A DNA stretch of 64,000 nucleotides from Nymphaea colorata (lineage: Eukaryota; Streptophyta; Magnoliopsida; Nymphaeales; Nymphaeaceae): NCBI RefSeq assembly GCF_008831285.2, contig NW_022204508.1, positions 1,054,001 through 1,118,000 of the forward strand. The letters run 5' to 3'. Positions 46,601 through 57,758 of the stretch are shown here, one piece after another. Position 1 is the stretch's first letter, and each line of letters starts with the position of its first letter. The notes beneath the pieces are model-generated. The model did no database searches. It was given only the letters and a program-made list of their open reading frames with translations, and had not been told where the DNA came from. The translations under genes were made by a program, and so were the position numbers.

Positions 46601-48167
46601 TGTAGTTTTTCAAGAATAGTTTCTTTTTAATGATAGGCAGCCACGGCGAATGGACAAAATGACTTTGGGAATAAAAGATAATCAGACGAATACTATGTAC
46701 TTAAGGAGGTTGAGGATAACCTCATATCTTTAGGAGTTTTGCACACAAATGTAAACTAAAAACAACATTAGAAGTGAACTTTTTATCATTATCCATGCTA
46801 TACAGGTTAGAGTCCTAAAAGGCAACAAATCAACAATTTGTCATTGACATATATTGTTGAAATAGTTGTAGAAACAAACCCGAAGACCAATACAGTTTCA
46901 GATCCCACCTGTGCACATATGGCTCCTTTCAAATGCGTCCCTGTAACCAGATTGCCACAGAAGTTGTATAATGAATAGCATCTAGAAGGGAAATACACTT
47001 GGGGAATCTCCTTGGTAGCTATTACGAGCAGCAATCAAGTCAAACCACGAGATGCTTCCAAATAAGTGCCTTTGATAAACACATGCCAACTATAATAGAT
47101 GTTATATGTAGATACTCCCTATGATGCTTGATTTGCTCTAAGCGGGAACAGAGGAAAAAGCACAGAAGTTTGCCAACTTTTCTATATCAGCAATAAAGGA
47201 TACGAAAGTAAGAAGGAGGACGTTGATGCTGTTCGCTACTACATGCCACAGAGTGTGCAGAAGCATACTACGATCCCAATAGCAAGAAATGTAAAAATGA
47301 ACCTGCAAAAAGTCCAATAGATCTGCTTTTAGAACAAAAAAAAATTAAGAAAAGATGCTTAGAAATGCAAAAAATTACCCATGAAAACATCCAATAAGGT
47401 GTATAAAAAAAATACTATACATCAGTCAGACGGGATTCACGCAAGAAAATACACAACATATTGCATAACGAAATGGTCAATATGACATCGTGGAGCAGCT
47501 TTATATATGTAGATGACACTGAAGCATCTATTGGGCAGCTGGCACATTGAAACAATGAGGCAATTGAGCGAAGAGAGATTATTGATGTGCCATCTACATA
47601 TATAACAAAACTATCACAATAGCTTCATTGAAGAAAGTTTAAAAGGACCAGAGGACTACTTATTAAGAAATTAAACTAATGTGCTATGAGCAGTAAACGT
47701 CGTTGCTTAGGTTGTCACATTATAGTGGTTTAAGCTGCAAATTCCATTCAACAAAATTAGTTTTAAATAACATATGAAGCTTTAGTGCAAATCTGTACAT
47801 GGATCTTCAATCACTCCTTTTACAGGGAAAGTGCAAGGCAAAGGATTATAATATATTCAACTAACATGAAAAAAAACTGTCAAAATGCTAAAGAATGGAA
47901 GAAAATAAAGGCAGAGCAGAAACACAAATCTATCATAAATATGCTGCAACCTTTTCCAAAACACTACACAATGATGACGTTCACTTAGTTGCAAACGTGT
48001 TAAGAATTTTCATATCTAGTAATACGAAACAAAAAAGGGAAGAGATGCAGGGCAGCTATATTGTGTGGTGCCATAATATTCAAAGGCATGGCTGCAGTCT
48101 GTGAAAACGGGTTCTAATATTTATTAGAGCCTTGCAACATCTGAACTTATATGGTGATCTTTTAAGG
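46601..48167. other. hAT interior downstream of the transposase gene, possible captured DNA
   Basis: No complete gene. At about 47160-47302 the minus strand shows an acceptor TTTTTGCAG followed by FIFTFLAIGIVVCFCTLCG and, after a one-base shift, GHVVANSIN. This faintly resembles a tetraspanin/TOM2A-like transmembrane exon. The rest is AT-rich. Confidence 0.3.
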
Positions 48168-50601
48168 CTAAGACTTGGAATTGATGTTTTCGCTCTTGGT
48201 TTTTGCCTTCGATCCTTTTTTGACGAGCAGTTTTCCATCTGAAATAGACACTAGAACAATAAGCAAATGAATAAAACCAGTACACAGAAAAAGATCAAGA
48301 AAAACTACAAGAGGCAACTGAAACAGACACTAGAATCACATTAGATCAAGAAAAAGAAGAAAACAAAACAAAAAAAAAAAAAGCATTACCAAGAGGCAAC
48401 TTGAACCATTCTAATGATATATATTCACTTGATTCATCCTCAACCTGAAAGAAATACATATAGTCAATTAACAAATGATTCACAAAATATTTAATGAATA
48501 CAATTTATTCAAAATATACTTACTTGTGTTACAACTTCATGCATTGGATCACCATCATTCTTTACCCAATTACCCAAACAAACCAAAGCTTCAACTGTTT
48601 TTGGCACCAATGAACTACGACTATCATTAACAATTCGACCTCCTGTACTGAAAGCTCTTTCTAAAGCTACAGAAGTCATTGGAATTGACAACAAGTCACG
48701 TGCCATTTGTGAAAGAATTCGATACTTAGATTCCTTATCCTTCCACCATTGCAAAATATTGAAAGAAAAAGCATCACCATTATTATCATGCTTAATCAAT
48801 CCGTCCTCCAAATATGTGTCTATCTCAGATTTGGTGACCTGAAAAGCAACATTCTCAGCTTTACCTAACAAGTTAAAAAATAGATTTATTCCACATTGTG
48901 GGGAGTCTCGATTCTCTCGACTTTGAATACTAGAGGAATTAGTTGAAGCAGTAGAAATATTGACATCCACTTCATTTCTTTGAATGTAACTTTGATATAC
49001 ATCTTGTAAAGATTGTTTTACCATTTGCATTTGTTCTTCCCTTTCTTCTCTTGATTAGTAAATTCTTGAAAAGACAAATTCTGATAATGTGAGTTTCACG
49101 CGTGGATCTAATATGGATGCAATAATCATTATCAAGTTACAGGATTTCCAATATTTATCAAATTTCTCCTTCATTTTCACTGCATTGCCTTCATAAACCC
49201 ACCTTCACTTTCAACTTTTTCCTGCAATATTGCTTGAACTCTCCAAATTTCAAGAAAATATAAGTTTGCTGTTGCATAAGATGACCCAGAAAATAGGGTC
49301 GACACTGAATAAAAAACTTGAAGAAAATCACATATCACTGCAATTTTTTCCCAATCCTCGGGTCCAAGCAACCATACCAAACCTGGGTCTTCCATGCTAT
49401 ATCTTGCAAAAGCATCTTTATATAAAAGATCTCTTTCCAACATAAAATATGTTGAATTCCATCGAGTTGGTACATCTAACGCTAACTTCTTTGACGTTGA
49501 AAGATCCAACTCTCTAGCTGTAGCTGCAAAACCATGGAGTCTTGAAGGTGAAACTTTGATATATTTAACTGCCTCTTTAATGCTAATGATTTCATCCTTA
49601 ATGGCACTCAACCCATCTTGTACCATTATATTCAAAATATGTGCACAACATCGCACATGAAAAAATTTACCTCCATGATACAAGTTGATGCCGCTCTTTT
49701 CCATGTTTTCTTTTAATTTTCTGACAAGAACATCATTTGATGAAGCATTGTCAACTGTAATAGATATTATTTTCTTTTTAATCTCCCACTCTGCAAGATG
49801 CTTAGCAATTACATTTGCTAAAACTAACCCAGTATGAGGTGGCTCAACTTCGGTAAATTGATGATACGTTGTTGCATCTTCCAATCTTTATCAATGAAAT
49901 GTGTTGTTAATGCCAAATATCCAAGTTGTTGGTTTGATGTCCACATATCTGTAGTCAAAGCAATCTTCTCAACACCCTTGAAGACAAGAAGCAATTTCTT
50001 CTTTTCATCTTCATATAATTTCATGACATCTCTCTTAACTGTCGTTCTTGAAACTGGCACCCAGTTAGGAAAACCAAGCCTAAGAATGAACCTAAACCAA
50101 CAATTATCCACTATGAAAAAAGCATGTTCTCCGGTTGCACTAGTTTTGCAATTAACTCTCTTATTGCTTGAGCATCAATGTTGGAACCCATTTCCATAAG
50201 CTTCTTCGTGACATCTGAAGTAATCCCAGATTTAAAACTTAAAGTAGTTTGCTTTTTGTTAGGAAAACGTGTCAAACATTTGTGTCTTCTCATTGATGAT
50301 GTAGAGCCTCCTCCACTTATCGAAAATAGTGCACTGCAGTACTTACATTTTCCTTTTTTGATACCATTTATAACAACCTCATCAAAATCATTCCATATTG
50401 TAGAAGTCTTTGACCTTGACCTTTTTGCACTACTTATACGTACTTCATGAGCATCTATTGAAACCCCTTCATAGTTAGGGTCTTGCGAATCTATAGGAGT
50501 TTCATTAGAGGAATTTTCTCCGATTGGGACATCATATGAACTCGGTCTCGAATCACATACTTGTTTCCCTTATTAATGCTCGAGCTTCCTAAATTTGTCA
50601 T
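48168..50601 (-). pseudogene. hAT transposase (BED finger, RNase H-like, C-terminal dimerisation), frame-broken
   Basis: Cuts and moves hAT elements by a DDE reaction. From 50601: a BED zinc finger (KGKCKYCSALF with SSMRRHKC, about 50370-50275); first catalytic aspartate in LTTDMWTSNQQLG (about 49940); second aspartate in ITVDNASSND (about 49750); RCCAHILN; RWNSTYFML (about 49440). The hAT C-terminal domain carries the catalytic glutamate: LLSIPMTSVALERAFSTGG (about 48690-48640). Exon 1 ends at 48524 with GTAAGT. Exon 2 (48390-48444, 55 bp) and exon 3 (48168-48238) are bounded by AG/GT and keep phase, ending in a basic KKGSKAKTK tail. Frameshifts lie near 50540, 50115, 49860 and 49180, and a TAA near 49060. 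No bases are missing from the core motifs, so the breaks are recent or are sequencing indels. Confidence 0.92.
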
Positions 50602-51340
50602 TCTTCAAACTAGTAATTTTCCTCCTGCTCAAGCTATTCTCCTATTTGAACATGAAAAGAAACTACTCATCAACAAGCAAATTTGAACATGAAAAGAATC
50701 TAAGTATATTTATGGAACTGACGTGCATAGTATTCAGGTTGCACTTCATTACTCATCCTTATTGAGCTCGTTTAAGGCTCGATTAAAAGCATGATAAATA
50801 ATGAATTGAACATAAGAAACAGAAGTAGCACAAATCAAATTCGTTTATCTGATAATTACACTTATCAAATGTTAAAGCTAAAAAATTGAGAAATGTTGAA
50901 ATTTTAAGTAAATTATGAGATGGGAAGGTAAAGCAATAAACAACAGAAGTATACTTAATAACGTACAAGATTGTTAAAGCTATTCAGGTTCACACAGAAA
51001 CTGCTATTACACGGAATGGGACCTTACACAGAAACTGCTATTTCAGTTCATTTCTTGAAACTTTCAATTTTGATCACAATCAAACATCAAACATCACAAC
51101 TTTCCTTCTATATAAACCTTTTTCCCTAGGGATAAACTAAGTGGACATGTTCTAGTCTTGAACATTTAAAATTCATAAGTTCCCATTAAAATATCAACAA
51201 AAAATAGCATTGAAGAATGCAGAACGTGTCACAAAACAATGGAAGCAAAACTCATGCTTAAAGTGTTACAAACTTTGAACTGGTAGGTAACAAAGTAATT
51301 GATATAAAACTCCCAACTTTTAGACTTAAGACATACTTAC
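50602..51340. other. hAT 5' intron, AT-rich
   Basis: Non-coding on both strands; lies between the presumed leader exon and the transposase coding exon. Confidence 0.45.
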
Positions 51341-51412
51341 AGTATCTCAGTGTAAGTCAAGTTTCCGAGTATTGGAGGAATAGGGCCAGTCAAAAGATTG
51401 CAGCTCAAGTCC
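51341..51412 (-). pseudogene. Captured ERECTA-family LRR exon (72 bp)
   Basis: On the minus strand an acceptor (TTGAACCAG) at 51413 is followed by exactly 72 bp, then a donor (GTAAGTATG). The exon translates to DLSCNLLTGPIPPILGNL then TYTEI, one 24-residue extracellular LRR. ERECTA-family receptor kinases have strings of 72-bp LRR exons, and GPIPPILGNLTYTEKL is a known stretch of that family; here I replaces K. No neighbouring ERECTA exon or kinase domain was found, so the fragment cannot signal. It lies in the 5' intron of the hAT element, same strand as the transposase, and could be spliced into its transcript. Confidence 0.8.
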
Positions 51413-51654
51413 CTGGTTCAATACCAAATTTGTTATCAGATGGATCTCGTCTATCACACAGGCACACAGCTTGATGCAGAAAGAAAGTAAAGAAAATAAA
51501 AACTTTTGGCATGATAAATACACTTAAGGAATATTGCATCTCCACACTGATACAAATATACAAAGAGAACTGATTCATCACACACTGCTATTAAGAAGTA
51601 AAAATGAGCATAAACTACTCAACTAGCAGAGAACTGGGTTTCTCTTACTGTTCT

Positions 51655-51893
51655 AATCCTTAGTTGAATCTTTTTCAAGCTATTGTTAGTGTTGCAAGCT
51701 CAGCTGAAATCATGGGAAGAACAGAGGAAGGGTTCTGGCCTCTCCCAAATGCATCTTGCAACTTGTCGAGAAGATTGTTGCTATTCTCATCAGAGTGAGT
51801 ACACCTCACCAAAAAATCAAGAAAACACCTTGGTGACAGATAAATGTCAACAGCAGCAGGACAAGAACAAAAAAAAAGACAGATAAATGTCAA
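51655..51893 (-). pseudogene. Possible second captured exon, family unknown
   Basis: A minus-strand frame reads CFLDFLVRCTHSDENSNNLL then DKLQDAFGRGQNPSSVLPMI and ends at a stop near 51675. The amphipathic pattern and the lack of similarity to transposase suggest a captured host-gene 3' exon, but I do not recognise the protein. It lies upstream (on the minus strand) of the ERECTA-like exon, in the same intron. Confidence 0.35.
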
Positions 51894-51920
51894 CAGCAGC
51901 AGGACAAGAACAAAAAAATG
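51835..51920. repeat. Two tandem 43-bp units
   Basis: GACAGATAAATGTCAACAGC followed by AGCAGGACAAGAAC recurs at 43-bp spacing. The nearby phrase AAAACACCTTGGTGA also appears on both sides (about 51823 and 51928). Confidence 0.85.
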
Positions 51921-52389
51921 CTTGCAGAAAACACCTTGGTGATGCTTCTAATACATAAGAATGTTCCTTACTAACTGATGAACCAAACTTTAAGTGTGCT
52001 TATGATCTTTCTCATGAATTTTAAGCAGTTCAACAACTCACAATGCAGCTTTAAGAGAAACCCAGTTCTTTAAATCAATTCCTACCTGTCAGATGCCGAT
52101 AAGGATTTTCCCCTTTTTTCCTCGCCTAAAAGACTATCAGCATAAGATTAAATCATTCTTCAGAAAAACAAACATGAAGGATCTGGAAACATTCAAGATA
52201 AAACATGAAGAATGAACCAATCTGGAAAACTAATCAGCATTTTGGGGAGTGGGATTTAATGGACCAACTGGTTAATTTGGAGTAGCATTACGGTCGAATG
52301 CCATCTTCCAGCTTCTCCCACTTTCCAACACAAACGAGGAAATCAGATTTCCACGTTCTAGAATTTTGTTTATCAACTTAGGCAGCAAA

Positions 52390-52640
52390 GAGAGAGAGTT
52401 AGAGAGAAGGAGACTTACGTGAAGGGATGACTGATGAGGAGACGACGTGGTCGGTGGTAATCGTCGGGAGAGTTGCGCGAGGGGGCGAGAGGCGTCAGGC
52501 GAGAGACGGAGAGAGGGAGAGTCGGACTCGGAGAGGAGAGAGCAAAAACGAAAAAAGGAAAGGATATGAGAAACCCTAAAATTCTTCCTGCCTTGGCGCT
52601 TTCTCATCTTGATTTTGAACCGGTTTTAAAAAAACCGGTT
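52390..52640 (-). promoter_or_regulatory. Presumed hAT promoter side and leader exon
   Basis: The minus strand shows a CT-rich, GC-elevated leader (CTCTCCGAGTCCGACTCTCC region) ending in CCCTTCACGTAAGTCTCC, a good splice donor. An ATG at 52607 opens a 111-codon serine/leucine/proline-rich frame, unlikely to be a protein of its own. Position between the terminal repeats and the transposase exon suits a 5' leader. Confidence 0.5.
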
Positions 52641-52815
52641 TAATAAATAATCGAGCCAATTCGAGTTTAACGAGTTCCCTCACATGAACTCGAACTCGAC
52701 TCGATTAATTAAACGAGTCGGCTCGTCAACTCAAGCTCGACTCGTTTAACTAAATAAGCAGCTCGTTTAAACATACGAGTCGAGTTAAACGAGTCAAGCT
52801 CGAGTAGCTCGACTC
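52640..52815. repeat. hAT subterminal repeats, right
   Basis: CTCGACTCG, AACGAGT and GAGCTCGA-type words mirrored from the left end. Confidence 0.8.
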
Positions 52816-52829
52816 GTTGAACAGCCCTA

Positions 52830-53540
52830 CCAATGATTTAATTCCTATCACTGTTGCCCACAATGGGCAACATTGGAGCCGTAATGTCTGCAGCTCCACA
52901 TAGTTGGTGTCCAAATACCACACAAGCCTTTCACCTTTATAATCACAAATTGCCAAGCTCTCTATGCCATGTGGAGATTCCAAAGCCTCCAGCAAACCCT
53001 TCTGTTCCGAAGCACTGCCCACTATGTCATTTTTTCCCACCTTGAAATCTAATTCCACACCAATTAGCTCGTGCTTCTCCTTAAGATGTGTGCCTTTTGC
53101 ATCAATTACTTTCACCCTTTCCCCTTCCAAACGTTCTACTGACAAGTACCCCTTTAGTTTGTTCAAGTCTTTCAGTTCCCTAATATTTCATCCCCTTATG
53201 TCCCCTTTGCCATCACATACAAGAAACCTTTTTAAGGTCCATAAATTGGTAAGCTTCCCCAAGCCTTCGGCTATAAAAAGTTTCCCAAACCTTCGGCTAT
53301 AAAATTCAAACACGTTGCATGTTCAAGCCCAAGATACCTCTAGTTGCAGAGTTCTTCCATTTCGTTGGGCAGCTCTTCAATTTCACTATGATTTAAATTC
53401 AATGTTTGCAGGTTCTAGAGTCTACCGATTGAATTGGGCAACTGTCTCACATCAGAAAGCTTAGATCAAGATATTTTAGAAGTGAAAGGTTTTGAATGGG
53501 AGTTTGGTAGCTCATGTATCTGACATTTCATCAAGTCGCT
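52830..53540 (-). pseudogene. NLR copy B, 5' part of what remains (LRR N-terminal half)
   Basis: Starts with the right copy of CCAATGAT (52830-52837). The minus strand from about 53515 reads NLQTLNLNHSEIEELPNEM, then LKGYLSVERLEGERVKVIDA, then GLLEALESPHGIESLAICDY, then ATVIGIKSL at the hAT junction. Each has a counterpart in copy A (NLQTLDLSHSSIEELPKEMG and so on). Stops and frameshifts are present, including a 29-bp duplication of CTTCGGCTATAAAA near 53266-53305. CC and NB-ARC domains are missing: no P-loop or LDDVW was found between here and 55 kb. The gene was therefore truncated at its 5' end as well as split by the transposon. Confidence 0.88.
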
Positions 53541-54247
53541 TTAATATAAAAAGTCATCCAGCCCTCGGCTTCAATCAAATTGCTGCTTATTTTGTCCTGT
53601 CTGTGTCTGCCATTCAAATGAATTTTCCCTTCAGTAGTAGTGTGACCCGTTTCCCTCTTCAATCGGTGAAATATGTTTATAATAATATGGCACATAGGGA
53701 AATACACAATCACACATTTTTTTACTAAGTTATGCTAAAGAAGAAGTTAAATTATTTAATTTACTAGCAGTTAAATAATTCTGAAGGAAAGAATCCCCAA
53801 CCCAAGCCTTCTAAATCTCTTAGAGTTCCTCTTTTCAGGTTTGTCAGATTTCGTGTTAATGCTCTTGTTTATCAGATTTTGTAAATTTTGCATATTCAAT
53901 CTTCAACTCACATTTATTTTGATATTGAATGTGACCAAATGCTGCTGCAAGCAATTTGCTGGACTGTAGAGTCAAATTTGGGCTTGGTCACAAAAGTAAA
54001 TATTGAATCCATTAAACCATATCCAACATTTGTCATAATGTTAAGATTGGCATAAAGTCACATGAGAGTGTGTGTGTGTGTATATGTATATATTAATCTC
54101 TTTCTGTCTATCCTAGATTTGCCTCTCTCTCTTTCTGTGTGTCTCCCCCCCCCCCCCTCTCTCTCTTGGCTTGTCTGTCTCTTTTTACAATATAAATAAG
54201 GTTGATCTACTATATAACTTTTATTATGAATAAGGTTGATCTTTGCT

Positions 54248-54282
<35 letters not shown>

Positions 54283-54290
54283 CATAAATG
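53541..54290. other. Spacer with microsatellites
   Basis: AT-rich. Contains (GT)n near 54067-54082, a C-run near 54147-54158 and (CT)n at about 54249-54280. The first 160 bp may be a highly decayed remnant of the NB-ARC/LRR linker. Confidence 0.5.
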
Positions 54291-55100
54291 CAACATTGAT
54301 CCATGACTGCTGCTAAATAAATCCAGAAGAAAACCTCAACCCCAATCTTCTACGTCACCTGGATTTGTACTTCAGTGACAATTAGGAAAAAAAAAAGAAC
54401 ATTAGAGGCGAAGTGCGCTCATGCAGGGGTAAGCTAATAAAATAAGAATGATATTAAAGTAAAGATGAAAAACTTCCTAAATCACATCGTAACTAGTGTA
54501 ACATGGTGCCGGATATATATTTACCACAGTGGCACGTGATCACTTAATACCATTCAGTTATTTAGACCCCGATCCAGTAATCAAGAACATATTGATAGTC
54601 TTTTTTTCCAGACTGTGATTCATTTTTTAAAATAGAAATTATTTGTTTAATATTGTCTGTAGTAATTATTTTTCTTGCTTTAAAATATTAAAAAAAACAA
54701 ATACCAATAACTTGAAAGACTTGTCAGAGTTATAGAAGAAATTACGGCAGTGATGAGAATAATGTGAGAACGCAAATCAGATTGTTGACTATCCTTACGT
54801 CTCTTAGTTGTCCAATATGTAGTTTCTAGGTAGAATATTTCCTTCTTGCTTTCTTCTTATTCTTCTCCTTTCAACAGAATCTGATTAGTCAAATTGAAAT
54901 TTAATTTCGCAAAGTAGAGAAACTAAATAGCATTTCATGTCCGCCTGTGATAATTCTATAAAATTCATGACCATGGCAATTTACTCTACCATCTCCTAGA
55001 GAGGAAGCCTGAGCAATACTATACCATAGTTGGTCAGACTGACCGGCCAGTGAAAGTATGAATGTTAGTTCAATTCTTATAGCTGTTATTTCTTTAAATT
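54291..55100. repeat. NLR 5'-side flank, copy B
   Basis: Matches 34950-35830 in order: TGCTAAATAAAT, AACTAGTGTAACATGGTGCC, GTGGCACGTG, AGTAATTATTTTTCTTGCTTTAAA, GGCCAGTGAAAGT. It ties copy B to copy A as duplicated units. Confidence 0.75.
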
Positions 55101-55119
55101 GCAAAAAATGGATGTGTGT

Positions 55120-56100
55120 GTTCTCCCCTCCAAATTTTTCCAAAGCAGCATATTTTGACAAATTTACAACAAATTTCAATGAGTTTTAGTCCCAAACACT
55201 TTAATTTCCCCTAATTTGGATCATTTCTCCTTCGATTTGATGGTCAATTATTTTTGTGGCTCATTTGGAACTAAATTTCAGACTTTGAACCCAAGTTCAA
55301 CCCAAATTTTGACTAATTTTATACTTCAGATCCAAAATCAAGTGTGGATCCAATCTAAAAACACATGCAATGACCCAAAACAGATCCCTAAATCTAGATT
55401 TAGATCCAAATCCCCGCTCCAAAGCTAAAACAGATCGCTAGATCCAAATCTCATCTTCATATCCAAAACAAATCCCTACATCCAAATCCATATCTAAATC
55501 CCAGTAACATTTCTGAAACAGATCCCTAGATCCATATCATAGTTTTCAGATACAAAACAGGCTTTCAGATCAAAACATGGATCCAATATATCTGAATCTT
55601 GATCCAAATCCAAATTCTGTATCCATTTTATCCAAATTTGAGCCTTTGGATCATATTTAGATCCAGTCTAGATCCAAGAATCCAAAATCTTGACCCAAAT
55701 AGTTGTCTGAATCCAAACCCTTGGACAAATTCGAAATTTAGATCTCATTCCATGTTCTCATCTCAGTCCATATATAAATCTAATATTCAGATCTGAATCT
55801 GAATTTCATATCCAAATCCAAATGTATGACTCTAGATGCATTTTAAGCTTTTGATCTAGATCCAGATCCAAATCTGAGACGTAGGTCAATTTCCAAACCT
55901 AGATCCACATTTGAGTTTCAAATTTATTATTTGTATCCATTTCCAACTCCAAAATTATAAATTTGACAAACCCAAATATTTGGGTCTGGTTTTGGATCCA
56001 AATTTAAGTTGCAAATCCTTTCTAGGCTCAAGAATCGAAGCATTACGGCCATTTTCCAAAATGTCATTGATTTCTTGTTCAAAATCATCAGAATACCCTT
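55120..56100. repeat. GATCCAAATC-rich degenerate repeat, probably LTR U3
   Basis: About 45 variants of GATCCAAATC/ATCCAAAAC in one kilobase. The opening CTCCAAATTTTTCCAAAG resembles the start of the 3' LTR at 22845 (CACCCTAAATTTTTCCAAAG), which also has a short GATCCAAA patch. This suggests an expanded relative of that LTR's U3. Confidence 0.6.
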
Positions 56101-56770
56101 GATTTTTTTAAGATAACTTTAAATTTCCAAAATGCCATTGATTTTCACTAAATATCCTTCCTTTTTTCAAATGTACCCTCATTTTCTCAAAAAAAAAAAA
56201 AAACCAAACTGCCCTGTCCCTGTCTGTGGAGCCCACTTCTGCGTAGCAAGACGTATTTGGTGCAGCAAGGCACTGTCAGGCGTACCTAAAACGACAGGAT
56301 ATGCACAGGACCTGGCCAAGCCTAGCTTGGTATGGGTAGGCTAGGTCGCACCAGGCTGTACCGGCGGCCAGAACGCAAGCCTGGCTTAACCAGGTATGGC
56401 TCCGGCGGTTCAACAGGTCTTGCCTCGTTAGGATATGTCAGTGGCCGGCCTGATTCTGGCCAGGCCAGTCTAGGCCTGTCTGCGGCTAGCCAAGCTACGC
56501 CTGCAGCTGGCCATGCTAGGCTTACAGCCGGACAAAACAAGCCATGTGGCTGGCCTGAAGCACATTTTTAGGTCTGTTGTCTGCCGCTCAGCTAGGCCTA
56601 GCTTGCTGGGTGCTTGGGAATAGCTTGACCTTGGCACAGTCAAACTCTCGCTCAATTTTTTGAACAATTTTAACCTTATTAGGAAATTATGTAATTTGAA
56701 GCCAATCATAACTAATTAATAACTAATTATACTTAAAAAAAATACTAAAATGTCATTGGGTCTTTTTCAT
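56101..56770. repeat. GC-rich CTGGCCAGGC patch
   Basis: From about 56215 to 56640 the sequence is GC-rich with CTGGCCAAGCCTAGC, AGGCCTGTCTGCGGC and CCAGCTGGCC-like words; flanks are AT-rich. It resembles the CTGGCC-rich DNA at 9721 and 26530 only in general style. Frames on both strands are repetitive. Confidence 0.45.
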
Positions 56771-57120
56771 GTATAAATAATCATTCGTTTCTACCTTCTA
56801 ATACATCATCAACCCCTTCGAGCCCTCTCTCTTTGTAAATACTTTTTCATTTCTACCTTCTAATATGCCTGACAACCCCTTGAAGTCTTCCCTCTCCTAC
56901 TCCAAACTTTCTTCTTATCCTCTTTTCACTTTAATATCTCCCTTCAGTGCTTCCTCATTTTCAATCTTGCGAATTTCTTCTTCTTCAATTTTTATAATCG
57001 AGGAGCTCATGAAAGGCTCTTGTCTACTTTCTTCAACTCATTGGAGTCCTCATTTGATGACCTTATTTGATAGTGGAAGCAAAGAAGTGATTTATTCCTG
57101 ACTTTATCAAGGTATGTTGA
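56771..57120 (+). mobile_element. LTR-like promoter and R/U5 segment
   Basis: GTATAAATAA at 56771, then a CT-rich leader (CTTCTTCTTCAATTTTTATAA region) and a duplicated TTTCTACCTTCTAATA phrase (about 56790 and 56850). The order resembles the TATA-to-leader stretch of the LARD LTRs. Together with 55120-56100 it may be one long diverged LTR. Confidence 0.4.
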
Positions 57121-57239
57121 TATTTTCTATTTTTTTTGACTTTTTGATTTCATGTCAAGCCAATGAATCCATAGAGATGGATTCGGAGAGAGAAGGATTT
57201 TTCTTAAAGCTTTGGAAATATGAACAATGGAAGTTTGTC

Positions 57240-57612
57240 TTTTTAATTCTCTCTTTCTTTATTTTCTTAAAAATCTGTCTTTTCAACTATCTCTTTTTTT
57301 GAAACTCATTTTTTTTTTTAAATTCTCTCTCTTTTAAATATCTTTCTCTCTCCCACTCTTTCTTTTAGGTTGCTCTCTCTTTAACCTCTCCAATTTTTAC
57401 TTTCCTCTTCATTTGCTCTTTCTTTCAATCTCTATCTTTTCCTTTTTTGAACTTCCCTCTCTCACTCTTTTTACTTCTTTCTTTGTTTTTTGTGTTCTCC
57501 CTCTTCTTTAACTAATCTCTCATTTTCCCTCTCTTTTTTTTTCTAGTTTTCGTCTCTCTTTTATTAATCTCTCTTGTTAATGTCTCTCTCTTTAAATCTT
57601 TCTCTTTTGGAG
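57240..57612. repeat. CT-rich degenerate tract
   Basis: TCTCTCTTT, TTTTATTAATCTCTC and AATCTTTCTC words of the same kind as 13985-14990. Confidence 0.75.
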
Positions 57613-57755
57613 TGATTACTATACTTTAAGCTCCTTGCTTAAATCCAAAGAAAGGGTGTGATGTAAATGGAGACATGGCTACTGATGAACATTACACATA
57701 CCATTTTATATTGAGCAAATATTAAGATAAGTTGGACCGATAACCTATTGTACAT

Positions 57756-57758
57756 TAA
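57756..57758. repeat. TAA target duplication, left
   Basis: TAA on both sides (57756-57758 and 60098-60100) of a TIR-bounded element; three-bp TAA/TTA duplications are the PIF/Harbinger hallmark. Confidence 0.75.

Larger units (their letters stand above)
46329..52829 (-). mobile_element. 6.5-kb hAT transposon inserted in the NLR LRR exon
   Basis: Ends TAGGGCTG and, inverted, TAGGGCTG (8 bp perfect, then partial: AACACGAG against TTCAACGAG), with a perfect 8-bp duplication CCAATGAT as hAT transposases make. Both ends carry dense subterminal CGAGCTCGA/CTCGACTCG repeats (46340-46600 and 52640-52815). Inside, on the minus strand, are a CT-rich leader with splice donor, a long intron with foreign exon fragments, and a hAT transposase gene with three exons. 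It is large for a hAT element, which the acquired DNA helps explain. The transposase frame is now broken, so this copy is probably not autonomous. Confidence 0.95.

Noticed and set aside
52272-52607. 111-codon Ser/Leu/Pro-rich frame at the right end of the hAT element
   Set aside because: Position and the GTAAGT donor make it more likely the transposase leader exon than an independent protein.
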